In this document: in pieces, positions 12,301 to 24,380 of the stretch
Position numbering within the stretch: position 1 is the first letter of the stretch
Layout: every line of letters starts with the position of its first letter
NCBI GenBank assembly: GCA_963585895.1
Contig: OY757904.1
Coordinates: forward strand, 7,489,860 to 7,553,859
Length of the DNA stretch: 64,000 nucleotides
DNA from: Sepioteuthis lessoniana
Taxonomy: Eukaryota > Mollusca > Cephalopoda > Myopsida > Loliginidae
Direction of reading: 5' to 3'
Made by a program: the position numbers and the translations under genes
The notes under the pieces: generated by a model
Database searches by the model: none
What the model saw: the letters and a program-made list of their open reading frames with translations, nothing else
What the model was told of the DNA's origin: nothing

Positions 12301-12639
12301 ATATCGTTTTACAAAGTGAAAACTTATCAAATTTTAGGAATACTCTTCTGACTTCTGTTATTTGAAAACTGACAGATATCTGATTATCTGTTTGTTGAGC
12401 AAATCTTTTTAACTCACAGACTATATTTGATTATATGTTATGTCAGATTATAACACAGCTTAAAATATAATTTATCATGTCTGAGATTTAAAATTAATTC
12501 AAAAAATTCTTTCTGATATACTAACTTCTCATTGTATATTTTTCTATCAAATAGAGAAAATAGTGAAGATATTAATTGCTCGTCTTCATCAAATAATATA
12601 CTCAAATGCATTTATCTGAATTTCTCAATGAAGCAGAAT
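12301..12639. other. AT-rich DNA, nothing recognised
   Basis: No feature supported. Confidence 0.5.
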
Positions 12640-13080
12640 TCATGCATATAATCATCATCATCATCATAATCAACAAGATGAGCTGATAGCACAGAGTCCT
12701 CTGACTTTCCCTCACCATCTGTCCCTATTGTCCATCTCTTCTGGCAGGTCCTCTAAACTGCATATAGTGTATGTAAGTCTTTGTCATGTGTTGGGGTCCA
12801 TTGAAGAATGTTTTTTATGAGTTTCATGTTTTGTTCTTCAGCAGTACCAAGAATTTCTTATTCATCTTACTGACATGGTTTGTGAGATGGGAAGCGAGTG
12901 GCTGTACAGCTTCTGTTTTGTGAGGTTCTGCTTCCAGGATTTGTTTAAAACCACATGTAGCATTCTTGTGTCATTCTCATCTACCTTTTTCTCCTATTGT
13001 TTTGTTAGAGTCAAGGTGGTGCAGCTATACAGTCGTACCAATACAGCTTGAAAAAGATCATTTTATTTTATCAGAGATTA
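12640..13080 (-). pseudogene. LINE 3' end, reverse transcriptase tail (minus copy)
   Basis: The minus strand reads from LFQAVLVRLYSCTTLTLTK near 13060-13005 into a FKQILEAEPHKT-like tail and ends with a (GAT)n run at 12648-12668. The word order matches the LINE copy at 46990-47430 and the plus fragment at 43065. Stops and indels throughout. Confidence 0.75.
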
Positions 13081-13928
13081 GATTTCCATATGATCACCAG
13101 CCTGTCAATATCAATCCATGTTTCTAGTTTGTAAGAATTAAAACTGTAGAAATAAGCAAAGAATTATTGACTAAAGAACTAACCCATGAATTTGTGGGGT
13201 TCTGTTATAACAGTGGTCCATGATGATATCAACACTTCTATTTAGTAAAGGGCAAAAAATTTTAATTATCATTTCAGAGTTATCACTGTTATATAAAGAA
13301 TTTGGATGATTGAAAAAGTATGTCCAGTGCAACTGAAAAACCAACAGAATTATCATTCAGATGCAAATTGGACAGGAAATTGCTTCATTTTTTAAGTTAG
13401 AACATTTTAAGAGCATTGCTTTAATAAGAATCTTGCTATTGTGTGCCATTTTTGTTGGTTTATGGTTAAATACAAAAATAATGAGATTTCTGGTAATTTG
13501 TAGCTGAGAAGAGTGTATCTGTTTTCTATTATGTTGTTTTTTTTTTAAACAGACAAATAGTCTGATGTAGAACTACCAAATTTGGTATGCAATGACATGC
13601 CTATGCCAGATGTTAGGGTGGGGCTGAACCTGTTCCCATTTGGAAATCACAGCCTTCCTTCACCCTATGATAGGAACAAATGTGTACTTGGGACAATAGG
13701 TCTTTCTATGACAAATGAAGAAATGAGGAAATAAATGAAGTAGAATGAAGAACTGTTAAAGTAAGAAAATTCCCTGATGCAAAGTCAGAGTGCTCACAAT
13801 TGGTCTGAATATTTCAATTTGGATGATTTCAAAGTAGAATTTATGAAATGAAAAAGAAAGTTGTCATTAGCAACTCAAACAAAATTTTCCACTCTTTTAT
13901 GGTTTTTATATCCCCTCCCCTCCAAATA
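13081..13928. other. AT-rich DNA, nothing recognised
   Basis: No coding similarity found; 13555-13700 is slightly more GC-rich but gives no recognisable peptide. Confidence 0.45.
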
Positions 13929-14163
13929 AGTTGTTGGAGACTGTAGTCGAGGGCGACCTGAAGGCTCCCTTTTCAATAGCTACTATACCGAGGCGCTACT
14001 CCTTCTCCTGGATTGCTCCACTTTACTCTCAATACATACCTTATAATGCTGAGTGTTAAGCAAGGAGGTGTCAAGTACCATTTTTGAAGTCTTTGGTATG
14101 ACTCGACCTGGGATTGAACCCTGGTCTCCCGGACCATTGGCAAACACTCTACCCACTAGGCCA
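13929..14163 (-). repeat. tRNA-derived SINE, family D (minus copy)
   Basis: The tRNA-like head is at the right end: on the minus strand, GGTTCAATCCCAGGTCGAGT (B box) follows GTGTTTGCCAATGGTCC. The body has AGCAATCCAGGAGAAGGAGT and GAAAAGGGAGCCTTCAGGTC. Copies also at 15059, 20757, 23539, 33012 and 55895. Confidence 0.85.
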
Positions 14164-15058
14164 AGTAATCAATAAATAAATAAACAAAAATGGCAGACCA
14201 TTTAGAATCGGTTTTCTTATTTATTTTCTAAACATTAAAGACTGAATTTCATATAAAACAGATTATACTTATTTTTATTTTCATTTTTTTATAATTAGTA
14301 TTTGAAGTAGGAATCGTCAGAGATTTTAAACTGGTTAAAATCGACCTAAAAAATTATAACTAAAAGTTAGAAAATTAATAAAATATGCCTCAATGCATAA
14401 ACAAATTACAAGTCTGGATTTTTATGCCTATAAAACATGCACGCACAATTAATTTTGTAATATAGAATAACAGCAGGGGTGACCCATGTTCATGTTTCTC
14501 TTTCCAGTGAAAAACTTAGTTTATCATGAACTATTGGTGTTTTTCAAGTGCTTAGCTATAGGATAGAACCTAGAAGCTGAGCTCCTTTCCCATGAAACCA
14601 GAACATTTTTTTTCTGTGTATGGGTGTGGGTGGGTACTTATGTATCTATATTGCAACAAAGTATATTTTATATAACAAAATAAATAAAACTTGATTACAT
14701 TTAATTGTGGAGATTAAAAATTGAATTTTAATTTCTTTGAAAATGTTAACAATATTTAATTTCATATTTTTTTAATGTTTTTGACCCTTAGATTGTAAAA
14801 TAAACTCTACTTTTAAATTCTGTAATATTTTACTTCTCTGCTTCAACTGCCATTACATGAAATGTTCATTTCAGGGAAAGAACAGTCACCACAGTATTTT
14901 GACTCAACCAAAAAGAAGAAAGGTTAAGTAACGGTCAAGAGAGTGGAATTTTACAAATCCTCATTTTCTGTCAATGGATCAAATATTCTTTTCAATAGTT
15001 TAATTTATTTCTTTAACTTTTTCAATTTATTTGTTAGTTTTGTATATTAGAAAAAATT
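14164..15058. other. AT-rich DNA, nothing recognised
   Basis: No feature supported. Confidence 0.5.
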
Positions 15059-15277
15059 GGCCCAGTGGGTAGAGTGTTCGCCAATGGTCTGCGAGATTGG
15101 GGTTCAATCCCAAGTTAGATCATACCAAAGACTTAAAAAATAGTGTCTGATACCTCCTTGCTTAACACTCAGCATTATAAGGTATGTATTAAGGGTAAAG
15201 TGGAGCAATCCAGGAGAAGGAGTAGTGCCCTCTCCTATACCTCGATGTAGTAGCTAAGGTCGCTAACTTTACTTTAC
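15059..15277 (+). repeat. tRNA-derived SINE, family D (plus copy)
   Basis: Starts with CCCAGTGGGTAGAGTG (A-box region), then GGGGTTCAATCCC (B box), ACCAAAGACTT, GGAGCAATCCAGGAGAAGG, and ends with GCTAACTTTACTTTACTT. This is the tRNA-head-first orientation of a pol III SINE. Confidence 0.85.
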
Positions 15278-15292
15278 TTATATATATATAAA

Positions 15293-15530
15293 AGCCCAGT
15301 TGGCTGGGGCTGTAGAATATGCCAACTGCAGTTCTGCAGAAGATTAAGACTCGCCAATGAGTGTCCTAAATCATCTGATGGAGAGTCTCCAGTCCTGGAG
15401 ATTCGGGGAATGTGGAGTATCCTTTTATTACTGTTACTCCTAGGTCCATTCTGACCCAGAGAGGTAGTACATATTAGGGTCGCATCTATGGATAAAATAG
15501 AACTGTTTAATCATTGACTATACTTTTTTT
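15293..15530 (+). repeat. Dispersed repeat family C, head only
   Basis: CCCAGTTGGCTGGGGCTGTA head, CCAATGAGTGTCCT, ATCTGATGGAGAG, GGGGAATGTGGAG, then the start of the AGAACTGTTTA array. Truncated before the minisatellite. Confidence 0.8.
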
Positions 15531-15649
15531 GAATTGAATTATTAGTTTTAGATCGCTATACTTGAAACCATTTTTCTATGTACAAACAAGTAAGCACTGG
15601 ATTGTTTAAAAATTGTTACCTACTAACTATTTGTTTACAAGTCATATAT

Positions 15650-16330
15650 TGCCCAGTCAGCTAGGGCTGTAGAATACGCTGACAGCACCTCTGCAGAGAG
15701 GTAAGATTCCCCCAATGAGTGTCCTGATTATGACTCTAAACAATTTGATGGTGAGGTTCCAGTAATGTTGGGGCTTTGAGAAATGTGGAGCATCCCTTTA
15801 TTGCCATTGCTCCCATATCCACTCAGGCCTGATCTGGTAGCACCTGATAGGGCCCTATCTTTGGGTTAGATAGAACTAACAGCATACTTATGCTAAACTG
15901 AATTGTTTGATTAAACTGAATAGCTTGAAATAGAAATATTTTTGACGATTAAACTGTACTTACATTTAAACTGTGTGCTTATGCTAAACTGAATTATTTG
16001 AAATGGAACTGTTTTTTTACATTGAAACAGTACTCACACTAAACTGAATTGTTTAATATAGAACTGTTTTGACATTTAACTGTGTGTAAACAAAATCTGT
16101 ACTTATACTAAGCTAAATTAGAACTGCTTGACTAAACTGAATTGCTTAAAATAGAAATGTTTTTTTTACAATTAAACTGTACTTAAATTTAATCTGTGTA
16201 CTTATTGTTTGAAATAGAACTATTTTCATAAAAATGGATTTGGCGTTACATAACCTACAAAAGTTGATATGCCATAAAAAACCAAACCAAAACCAAACCA
16301 AAACCAAACCAACCAACCAACCAACCAGTC
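15650..16330 (+). repeat. Dispersed repeat family C, long copy with internal minisatellite
   Basis: Head at 15651-15860 (CAGTCAGCTAGGGCTGTAG, CTCTGCAGAGAGGTAAG, TGATGGTGAGGTTCCAGTAA, CTGATAGGGCCCTAT). Then 15870-16230 is a run of diverged units of about 55-65 bp built on TAAACTGAATTGTTTGA, AATAGAACTGTTTT and GACATTTAACTGTGT. It ends with the tail GGATTTGGCGTTACATAACC, GTTGATATGCCATAAAA and (AACC)n at 16280-16326. No ORF and no tRNA promoter boxes I would trust. Confidence 0.85.
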
Positions 16331-16360
16331 ATATATTTAATATATTTGTATAAACAGGAG

Positions 16361-16425
16361 TTTGGCATTAAATAATCCACAAGGGTTGATATGCCATAAA
16401 ACCCAACCATCCAACCAAAATCATA
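16361..16425 (+). repeat. Second copy of the B/C-type 3' tail
   Basis: TTTGGCATTAAATAATCCAC then GTTGATATGCCATAAAACCC and CCAACCATCCAACC, 40 bp after the tail of the previous repeat. Confidence 0.75.
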
Positions 16426-16514
16426 AATAGAACATTAAAAATGTTTTATTGATGTTTAGTTCTTGGTGCTTGTTTTCAATTAAACCATAGAATTTCTATG
16501 AATTAAGCTAGTTG

Positions 16515-16880
16515 TACATGGTGTGATAAAAAATACCAAGACTGAAGTTTTAAATTTTTTATCAATACTTTTTGAACAGCAGTTCTTGATGAAACACGAG
16601 ATTGTACAAGTGCAGTATTCTCCATTTTAACCAGATTTGGCTCCGATATTTTTTTATTTGCTAAAATGAAAATTCATATCAGGAGTAAGATCTGATGTTG
16701 TAAAGGACATTAAAAAGATATAATGGTGCAACTTTACACCTTATCAATAGAAGAGTTTCACAGGAGCTTTTACTGATGGAAAACAGTTGGAATGTGTTGA
16801 ATAACAAGAGGACTAGATAGTTCATTGTTCATTTCTATCTAGGTAAATACAGTTTCACCTTGAATACACCTTGTACATAA
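16515..16880 (+). mobile_element. Short mariner relic (family with CAAGACTGAAGTTTTA ends)
   Basis: Starts with GATAAAAAATACCAAGACTG, the same terminal sequence as the minus copies at 31490, 35248, 48546 and 57555. Inside, broken plus-strand frames give a third-catalytic-D region followed by a C-terminal segment (near 16600-16820). About 370 bp, so heavily deleted. Confidence 0.6.
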
Positions 16881-17104
16881 ATGCAACAAGATTAAATTAG
16901 ATCATTACTGATTAGTAGTTTATTACTCATATGCTTTCTAGCCAAGAACTTCTAATGAGTATACATTTTCCTCGTCAATGTTGCTTACCAAATGCATGAA
17001 ACTATTTTTGTGAACTTATCTTTGTCTAAATGATAATTTTAGGTACTCTAAGCTACAAGATTAATTACCAAAATTCCACTCTGTAAAGTAAATATGATTG
17101 ATTT

Positions 17105-17300
17105 CTTTGTTTAATGAGATATCAACCTTCATGAAGAAGAACAGAAGTAATACTGATTAACCCATATCTGGGGGAATCAGGGATTACATACCTTTCCAAA
17201 GGGTATTCGTCAGCAAGTGAATATTATAATATGACTGGAGTTTCAACTTTCTTATTAGAATGTCGTATTCCAGCATATTAGCTATTATACTATGGGGACT
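17105..17300 (-). repeat. tRNA-derived SINE, family B (minus copy)
   Basis: Left to right on plus: tail TTTAATGAGATATCAACCTT, core TAACCCATATCTGGGGGAAT, CCAAAGGGTATTCGT, GTGAATATTATAATATGACT. The tRNA-like head is decayed near 17260-17295. Confidence 0.7.
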
Positions 17301-17359
17301 TCCCAAGTAAACATGAAAAAGTGTTTCCATAAAATACTAACTTCAGAACTAAGCCAATG

Positions 17360-17810
17360 CAAACAAAAATTGCGGAGCACCCCATCATTGCTATTGCTCC
17401 ATTGTTTGACTAAACTGAAAAGCTTGAAATAGAAATGTTTTTGACAATTAAACTGTACTTACATTTAAACTGTTTTCTTATGCTAAACTGAATTGTTTAA
17501 AATGGAACTGTCTTTGACATTGAAACTGTACTTACACAAAACTGAATTGTTACATATAGAACTGTTTTGACATTTAACTGTGTGTAAATAAAATATGTGC
17601 TTATACTAAACTGAACTAGCTGAATTAGAACTGTTTGAATAAACTGAATAGTTTGAAATAGAAATGTTTTTGACAATTAAACTGTGTACACTTGCTAAAC
17701 TGAATTGTTTGAAATAGAACTGATTATTTGCATAAAAATGGATTTGGCATTAAATAACCTACAAAGGTTGATATACCCTAAAACCCAACCAACCAACCAA
17801 CAAAAATAAA
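17360..17810 (+). repeat. Dispersed repeat family C (5'-truncated, with array and tail)
   Basis: Begins in the GGAGCACCCCATCATTGC block, then the array (17400-17735) of AAACTGAATTGTTTAAAAT-type units, then GGATTTGGCATTAAATAACC, GTTGATATACCCTAAAACCC and (AACC)n. Confidence 0.85.
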
Positions 17811-18034
17811 AGGTTTAAGAAACACAAAACTAGGGGAGCTAGGTTGACTATATGCTTACTACTTATTACAATTCAAGTAATGAACTTAATCAATTCAGAA
17901 GTTAATTGCCAAGACCTGCAAACTGTAAAAGTTCCATTTCAGCAACCAGCTAGAGGTGTTGAACAAATAGGCTAAAAAAATGACATGTACATGAGATATC
18001 CTTCTCGACCTCTGTTGAATGCTATCACCTTTTC

Positions 18035-18039
<5 letters not shown>

Positions 18040-18102
<63 letters not shown>
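18040..18102. repeat. (CA)n microsatellite
   Basis: Long perfect CA run ending in CTCTCTCT. Confidence 0.95.
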
Positions 18103-18104
<2 letters not shown>

Positions 18105-20756
18105 CTCTTTGATATAGTGCTCTTTAACTTTAGATAAAATCGACCTTAAAATCTTTATTTATTCATACATATATATAGAGATTTTAATTTTTATACATCT
18201 CTTCAGGTGATTGGGTACATTAACATCAAAACAGTTGGTCAGGTTGTGAAAGATTTTTTTTATGTCATAGGTGATCATATAACCTGAGGAAGTTTATATT
18301 TAATCGATGTTGACTCATTTCAATTTTCAGCTTTAAAACTCAAATATCAACTTCTTTATCCATTTAGTGCTATCGGTTACAAATAAGATTTCCAGCTTTG
18401 TCTGTCCCTTTTATCAAACCATGTTTACATAACATGCTGCTGGCTAATGATGACATTTTAACAAGTTTTATTTTATTCATTACTTTTGAAAATCTTTATA
18501 AACTATTTAGTGTATTTAAGCATAAGGGTATAACTTATTTATTCCCTAATATCAAAAATATCATGAAAAGTGAAAAAATACATAGGAAAAAGAGATTGAC
18601 TGAAAGAATTTTAATTTAACTCCATCACTTTTTAAGAATGGATAGAAAGTTAGAGTTCACTTTACTGTCGTAATTACATTGTAAAATGAACCATACATTA
18701 AAACTTAAAAAAATGTTTCAAAACTAACAGATTTCTGGAATATGCAAAGCACCAAAATTTACTGAAGGAAAAACTATTTTTCTTTTAATATTTAAAAAAC
18801 AACAAACAGTAATAGACATGCCCTATGAAAGTTTGATGTGAGATCTAATTGATAATTCTTAGATTTATAAATAGTTTCTCAAGCTTACATATCATCTCAA
18901 GGTAAAATGATGAGTAAAATATAAATTTATGGAAGATTTATAATTTGAAAACATTTATAAATAGAACTTAAATTCCACTTACAATATTTACAAACTTCAT
19001 TATTCATGTTCTGAGATTATTTAATTTTATAAACTATTTAATGTATATTATAATGGTCCAAGTTTTTATATGTTATAATAACACAGGAAAAGTTTATACT
19101 ATGTTGTACAATTTTTGCTAAAACAATACTATTAAAGCACTAACATATAGAATAAAGCAATTTCTGTTATTTACAATCTTAAAAAATAATAGGGTCGTAT
19201 CTGGATTTGCACCTATTTATTTTCATTTGATTATAATATAAATTGTATAAATAGGAAATGACTTGACATTGAGTTAATGGCTACTGAAAGTGTTTTTTGA
19301 GAAAATAATCATAAATCATAATCTCAATATATATTCATTTTGAATATATATTTAGCGCTTTATTTGGTGCCGATACAGAATAACCCATCCACAAAAATTT
19401 ATATCAATTTTGTTTCGGTGTACAAAAAAGTTATATAGAACTATAATTCTTATAAGGGTCATTCAAAAAGTTGTAAGCCTCACCCAGAAGGAATTGGAAA
19501 GTCAGAAGAGTCTTGGAAATGTTAACCCTTATCAGCTTTTGCTCTGGCATCAGCATTCTTGGGACCAATTTTATGCTCTGGCATCAGCATTCTTGCAGAC
19601 AGTTTGATTAATCAAATCTTCAGCTATGGCTCTTCTTTGTCGGTGAAGCTTAGAATGTTCAAATGAGAATAAGTTTCAGTTATTTGTTTAATTTTTAAAT
19701 GAAAAGTTAAATTCCAGAATTATGTCTTCAATTAGTCACAATTTGTCCATTGGCTATATTTCTTTTGTCTTCTCCTTCCAACCAGTAAAAAGGTGTTGAT
19801 TTATGGTTGATTTATAATTTTGGGTCTGAACTGAAATTGTTCAATAAAAAACATAAACGACTAAAACTTACACTTATCTGAATAATGAAAGTAACTAATA
19901 AATTTTTATATAGGTTTTTGAGCATTAAACAAAATTAACACAGGTTTTCATGGATGGGTTGTTCTGGACAAACACCCTTTACTTTGAATGGTACAGTTAA
20001 TTTACAAGTTTGTGTTATAAAGGATTAAAGTTGACTTTTCAAAATTATTTTATAATTTACAGAAAAATGAGTTAAATATTAAAAGTGGAATAAATAATAT
20101 ATGGATCATTCTAATTCCCTTGTTGAGATAACAGGCAATGTAATTGTCCCTCATTACATCTCTCTGGGCAATCAAGTTACTTTATGATGGCCATTTTCTC
20201 TCCAAGTAGCATAAGTTCTACTGAGTTATATGGTATCAAGGAACAAACCTGACTTCATCAACCACTGTTCCATTTAAAAGAGATGACATCCGATTACTTT
20301 GCTTTTTAGTCTTCAAATTACACTCTGAATATATATGCAAACACATATCTTTTAGTTCTGAAATATAGATATATATATTTTAATATAAACAACTATTTTT
20401 TAAATAGTTCAAAATTGATATCCTGGATTATATGTAGTAGAGAAAAACTTGGTTAAATTAATTTTTTTTTAAGATGAAGTATTTGTCAATCATCATAATT
20501 TTATTGGTTTTGATTAGTATTTTATTTCATGTTTCAATTTTATTTGCTTTTATCTTTAATCCCAACGCACAACTTTTGTATAAAAACAATAACAAATAAG
20601 ATACTCAAAGATGAAGTGTAGGATGAATGATGCTGATTGCTATGATGGTTTAGTTGGTAAAGCAGCAGATATGGATAATCAGGTTTCCCCGAGGCAAAAG
20701 GGGACATAAGTGTGTGTCTTGCCAACAACATATCCTTTATTATTGTTTCTGATACG
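18103..20756. other. AT-rich DNA, nothing firm
   Basis: A possible DNA-transposon end at 19455 (AAGGGTCATTCAAAAAGTTG) is followed by ACCCAGAAGGAATTGGAAAG, which resembles 56298-56325. No transposase is readable. The open frame at 18398-18619 encodes an AT-biased peptide with no recognisable domain. Confidence 0.45.
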
Positions 20757-21015
20757 TAAGTAAAGTAAAGTTGGCGACCGTAGTCGAGGGTGACCCAAAG
20801 GCTCCCTTTTCAATAGCTACTACACCAAGGTGTAGGGAAGGGCACTACTCCTTTCCCAGGATTGCCCCACTTTACCCTTGATCCATTCCTTACAATGCTG
20901 AGTATTAAGCAAGGAGGCATCAGGTACCACTTTTTGAGTCTTTGGTATGACTCAAGCTGGGATTGAACCCAGATCTCATGGGCCATTGGCAAACACTCTA
21001 ACCATTATGCCAATA
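20757..21015 (-). repeat. tRNA-derived SINE, family D (near full-length minus copy)
   Basis: On the minus strand: ATTGGCATAATGGTTAGAGT (A-box region), GGGTTCAATCCC (B box), ACCAAAGACTCAAAAAGTGG, CTCCTTGCTTAATACTCAGC, GGGAGCCTTTGGGTCACC, ending in GCCAACTTTACTTTAC. About 255 bp, one of the best copies. Confidence 0.9.
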
Positions 21016-21107
21016 TGTGCTGTTCCTTAATGTTGCAGAAATAATGATCTGAGTGAGTTGCAATAAAAAAAGCAACTATATTTAAAAAAAAAAAAGATAC
21101 TAGTCTA

Positions 21108-21139
21108 AATTAATAATAATAATAATAATAATAATAATG
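21108..21139. repeat. (TAA)n microsatellite
   Basis: About ten AAT units. Confidence 0.95.
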
Positions 21140-21294
21140 ATCATAATGAAATACTTTAATTGTTCATTTCTTCATTATCAAAAAGTAAACAGAAAATAAA
21201 AAAAGGAATATAATAAACAGAAAACCCTATAAAAACATTCAATGAAAATGTCTTTATATAAGAAAACTTTTCTAAATTTAAGATTTAAAATTCT

Positions 21295-21349
<55 letters not shown>

Positions 21350-21406
21350 TAAAATTCTAAAATATGAACCTATTAATCACAACTGTGTTTGCATTTAAAA
21401 AATTGA

Positions 21407-21450
<44 letters not shown>
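21295..21450. repeat. (TA)n and compound (TA)n(TG)n microsatellites
   Basis: TA run at 21297-21345, then a shorter TA run followed by a TG run at about 21406-21448. Confidence 0.95.
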
Positions 21451-22389
21451 ATATGTGTGTGCGCAAGTGTGTGAGTGCATGTATCAAATAGTTTGATTAG
21501 AAACAGATTTTTTTCCTTTCTGATTTTGTCTAATTGTAAGAACAGATCATTTTTAAAAATGATTTGTTTGATTCTGAAATGTACAAATAACATGAATCTT
21601 TCAAATACATTTTTTATGTTTTCTCTATCTTTTTCTGGACTGTTTTTATTCTTTTACATTGTTAAACACTAAATTTATACTTCGTTTTTTATTAACATTA
21701 TTATTTATTTTTATTTTGTACTCATATTTCTCCCTCCTTTGTAACCTTGTTCACTTTTCAAGGGGGAGATCAAGATTTAAAGATAAAATTCAATACCTTA
21801 ATTATTCTGAGTAGATTTTCAAGTATTAAGAAAAAAAAACTACTTATGAGGATGGTTTTAATAACTCTTGTGTAAAAACTAGATATAATGAGGGTTGATT
21901 GATGAATAAGGTCTTCAATTTGTAATTTCTGATTAGGGCATAACCTTCCAGTACTCCAAATTTGAGTGCTGATCGATGCTTTTATGTGACTCTGACATAG
22001 TACTCATGACTAAGGAATATTATTATCCAATGCATTTATACTTTGCAAATATGAACAGAACTTTATTTATTGCTGAATTTAAGTTCAAATTTATTTCTAG
22101 CTCTATTATTAACAACATAAGGGGCCTTATTAATCAATCAACTCTTAAAGTTTCTGATTGGTGCTTTTTTGTGGCTCTGTATAAATAATCTACTTTTATG
22201 TGGGTAATGTGTTGGAATGTTGATATGCCATATTTTCTGGCATATTACATTATACTGTTTACAAGGCTACTTTAAGAACGAGTGCATGCTGTAACTTATC
22301 CAAATTTTGTAAATGCCATTTCAAAAAGAAATAAACATTTTGCATTAAATTGGACAAATATAATATTTACATAGATTTTTTTATTCATT
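21451..22389. other. AT-rich DNA, nothing recognised
   Basis: No feature supported. Confidence 0.5.
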
Positions 22390-22690
22390 TAAATGTTTTT
22401 ATCATTAAGGGTTTTCGGACTATTGTCTTCATCTTTATTGTTATTTCCACAACGTTTCAGCTGATATGTCCTCAGGCCTTTTTCAGGTGTTTGTTGAACT
22501 CAGAAACCTTCACGGAACTTCAAACTACATCCTTTATTGAATCCACAGGGGTCGCCTGTTCTGATTCCATTAACCATAACTAGGCACAAGTGTTCAGCAT
22601 TACTGTATTGAACCTGCAACCGCCAGGTGATTGTCTCCTTAGAAGCTTAGGGAACCAACACTTTTAACCGTTACGCTATGTGTCCTGTTG
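22390..22690 (-). repeat. tRNA-like head with a Penelope-type 3' sequence
   Basis: On the minus strand, 22683-22590 reads like a tRNA-derived pol III head: CATAGCGTAACGGTTAAAAG (A-box region) and GCGGTTGCAGGTTCAATAC (B box). It is followed by about 200 bp ending in AGCTGAAACGTTGTGG and AATAACAATAAAGATGAAG. It lies just downstream of the Penelope-like GIY-YIG remnant (22800-23290), so it could be that element's end or a separate SINE. Confidence 0.55.
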
Positions 22691-22799
22691 GACAATTCAG
22701 AGTGAATTTTTGGGACTTATAAACTTAATGTTCTTACTTGACTAGGATTACTACTATTATGCATGATTTTTTACCTGTGCTCATATTCAGATTTTATTT

Positions 22800-23290
22800 A
22801 TTTATTTTTATTTTTTCATCTAGCTTTTTTAATTATTGGTTCCCATATTGTATTAAACTCTATACTTGGTCTACTCAGCAGGTCATTGTAGCCCAACATA
22901 TGTACTGATTCCTTAAGGCGTCTAATCCTCCAATGTTCAGCCCAATCAATTATTTCATCTTCATCCCGTAAGGGCAGATGGTTTCCCTTTTCCCTCCATA
23001 TATGGTCTGCCATACTCGACTTTTCAATCTCACCTCATACAACTTCCTTCTGATGTTCTTCAAGCTTTACTTTTAGTGGGTGACCTGTCTCACCTTTAAA
23101 TATTTTACCACAACTGCAAGGGATGGAGCAAACACAGTTCTTGATCATGTTGAATTCCGTTGGTGGCTTGATCCAGAAGAGATATCTCTGGAGAGTTGAA
23201 CCAATTGTGAATACAGTCCTGATGTCATATGGACTACATATCTTTTGGATACTTTCAGCTCATCCTTTGACATAGGGCAGCTTTTAATTT
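22800..23290 (-). pseudogene. Penelope-like element, GIY-YIG endonuclease fragment
   Basis: Minus-strand translation gives VCSIPCSCGKIFKGETGHPL, the IPCxCGxxYxGETGR signature of the GIY-YIG endonuclease in Penelope-like retroelements, followed by KLEEHQKEV and, after a stop, MADHIWREKGNHLP and LSRPSIEFNTIWEPIIKKAR. In an intact element this domain sits after the RT and cuts the target DNA. Only the C-terminal part is here, with a stop near 23028 and substitutions at signature positions (F for Y, K for the usual G or E). No RT core is seen upstream within the next kilobase. Old, 5'-truncated copy. Confidence 0.85.
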
Positions 23291-23499
23291 TTCATAGTCA
23301 ATTATTTTTTGCGGATCCCACCACTAAGAATATGCAGTTATTAAATGGTATTTTTTATAGCATATTCATTCTGTTTTTAATTCTTATGCATCAAATTGAA
23401 ATCAAATAAGCTTATATTGGTCATGTGTATGGTTTCAATTTTGTCAGGAATACAATTTGCCATTGAGCAAGTAAATTTATATCTATATATACTCATATA

Positions 23500-23536
<37 letters not shown>
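23500..23536. repeat. (TA)n microsatellite
   Basis: TA run directly left of a SINE. Confidence 0.95.
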
Positions 23537-23538
<2 letters not shown>

Positions 23539-23540
<2 letters not shown>

Positions 23541-23775
23541 TTACAGGCCAAAGTTGAGGGTGACCAAGAAGCTCCCTCTTCAACAGCGTTTATACCAAGG
23601 TGTAGGGGGGGCACTAATTTTTTCCCTGGATTGTTCCACTTACCCTTGATATGCACCTTATGATACTGAGTGTTAAGGAAGGAAGCATAAAGTACCATGT
23701 TTTGAGTATTTGGTATGACTCGATCTCAAATTGAATTCCGATTTCCCAGACCACTGGTGAACACACTTGTTGGGA
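23539..23775 (-). repeat. tRNA-derived SINE, family D (decayed minus copy)
   Basis: Shares AAGTTGAGGGTGACCAAGAA, ACCAAGGTGTAGGGGGGGCA, TGAGTGTTAAGGAAGGAAGC and TTTGGTATGACTCGATCTC with the copy at 20757. Confidence 0.85.
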
Positions 23776-23859
23776 TGTCCCCCCCAAAAAGGTTACAAGA
23801 TTTACTAATGTTACATGTTTATTAGTATAAAAATAAAACATTGTGCATTTACCAGAACT

Positions 23860-24380
23860 ACTATGTTACTTTTCTACCTAATTTTTATCAAGATTGTTGC
23901 ACATGTCCCGTTCATGCATGAATGCATAAATACCAGCTTTGAAAAATATGGTGTCAAATAACTGAAGCCTTTCTTGCACTTTTATAACAATAGCATCCTC
24001 TGTGCAAAACTGCTTTCCAGATAAATGTAATACGAGGAGGCTCAAACAGATGATAATCTAAAGGAGCCAAGTCAGGACAGTGTGTTTGAGAGTGTTAAAC
24101 ATTCCAGTGATCTCAGTCCATGCATTGGAACTTGTGTTCTTTAGTCCATTGATTTGGAACCAAATAATATGAAAATTCTTGTGGACAATTTCACAGATCA
24201 CCAATTTCAGATGATCAAGTTCCACACCCATATCGCCAAATTATTTATTTTATTTTTTATGAATCCCACTTCTGTATTTTTCCATTGTCATTTTTGTTGT
24301 GCCAACTCATCAGTAAGGGCTTAATATCAAGACTGTTCTGGTATTTGTGGCTAAGCAATTTAGTTGACTTACCAAGAACT
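23860..24380 (-). mobile_element. Decayed mariner transposase fragment
   Basis: On the minus strand a broken frame gives HTVLTWLLWIIICL (from a YSPDLAPxDYHLF region), then LSGKQFCTEDAI and a C-terminal part ending ..DKN-stop-VEK near 23875. The LSGKQF...C-terminal VEK order is that of mariner transposases after the third catalytic D. No complete ends seen. Confidence 0.65.

Noticed and set aside
22440-22475. Second hammerhead (CTGAGGA...CTGAAACG on the minus strand)
   Set aside because: The core has G instead of T in CTGATGA and no helix II can form between the two core pieces.
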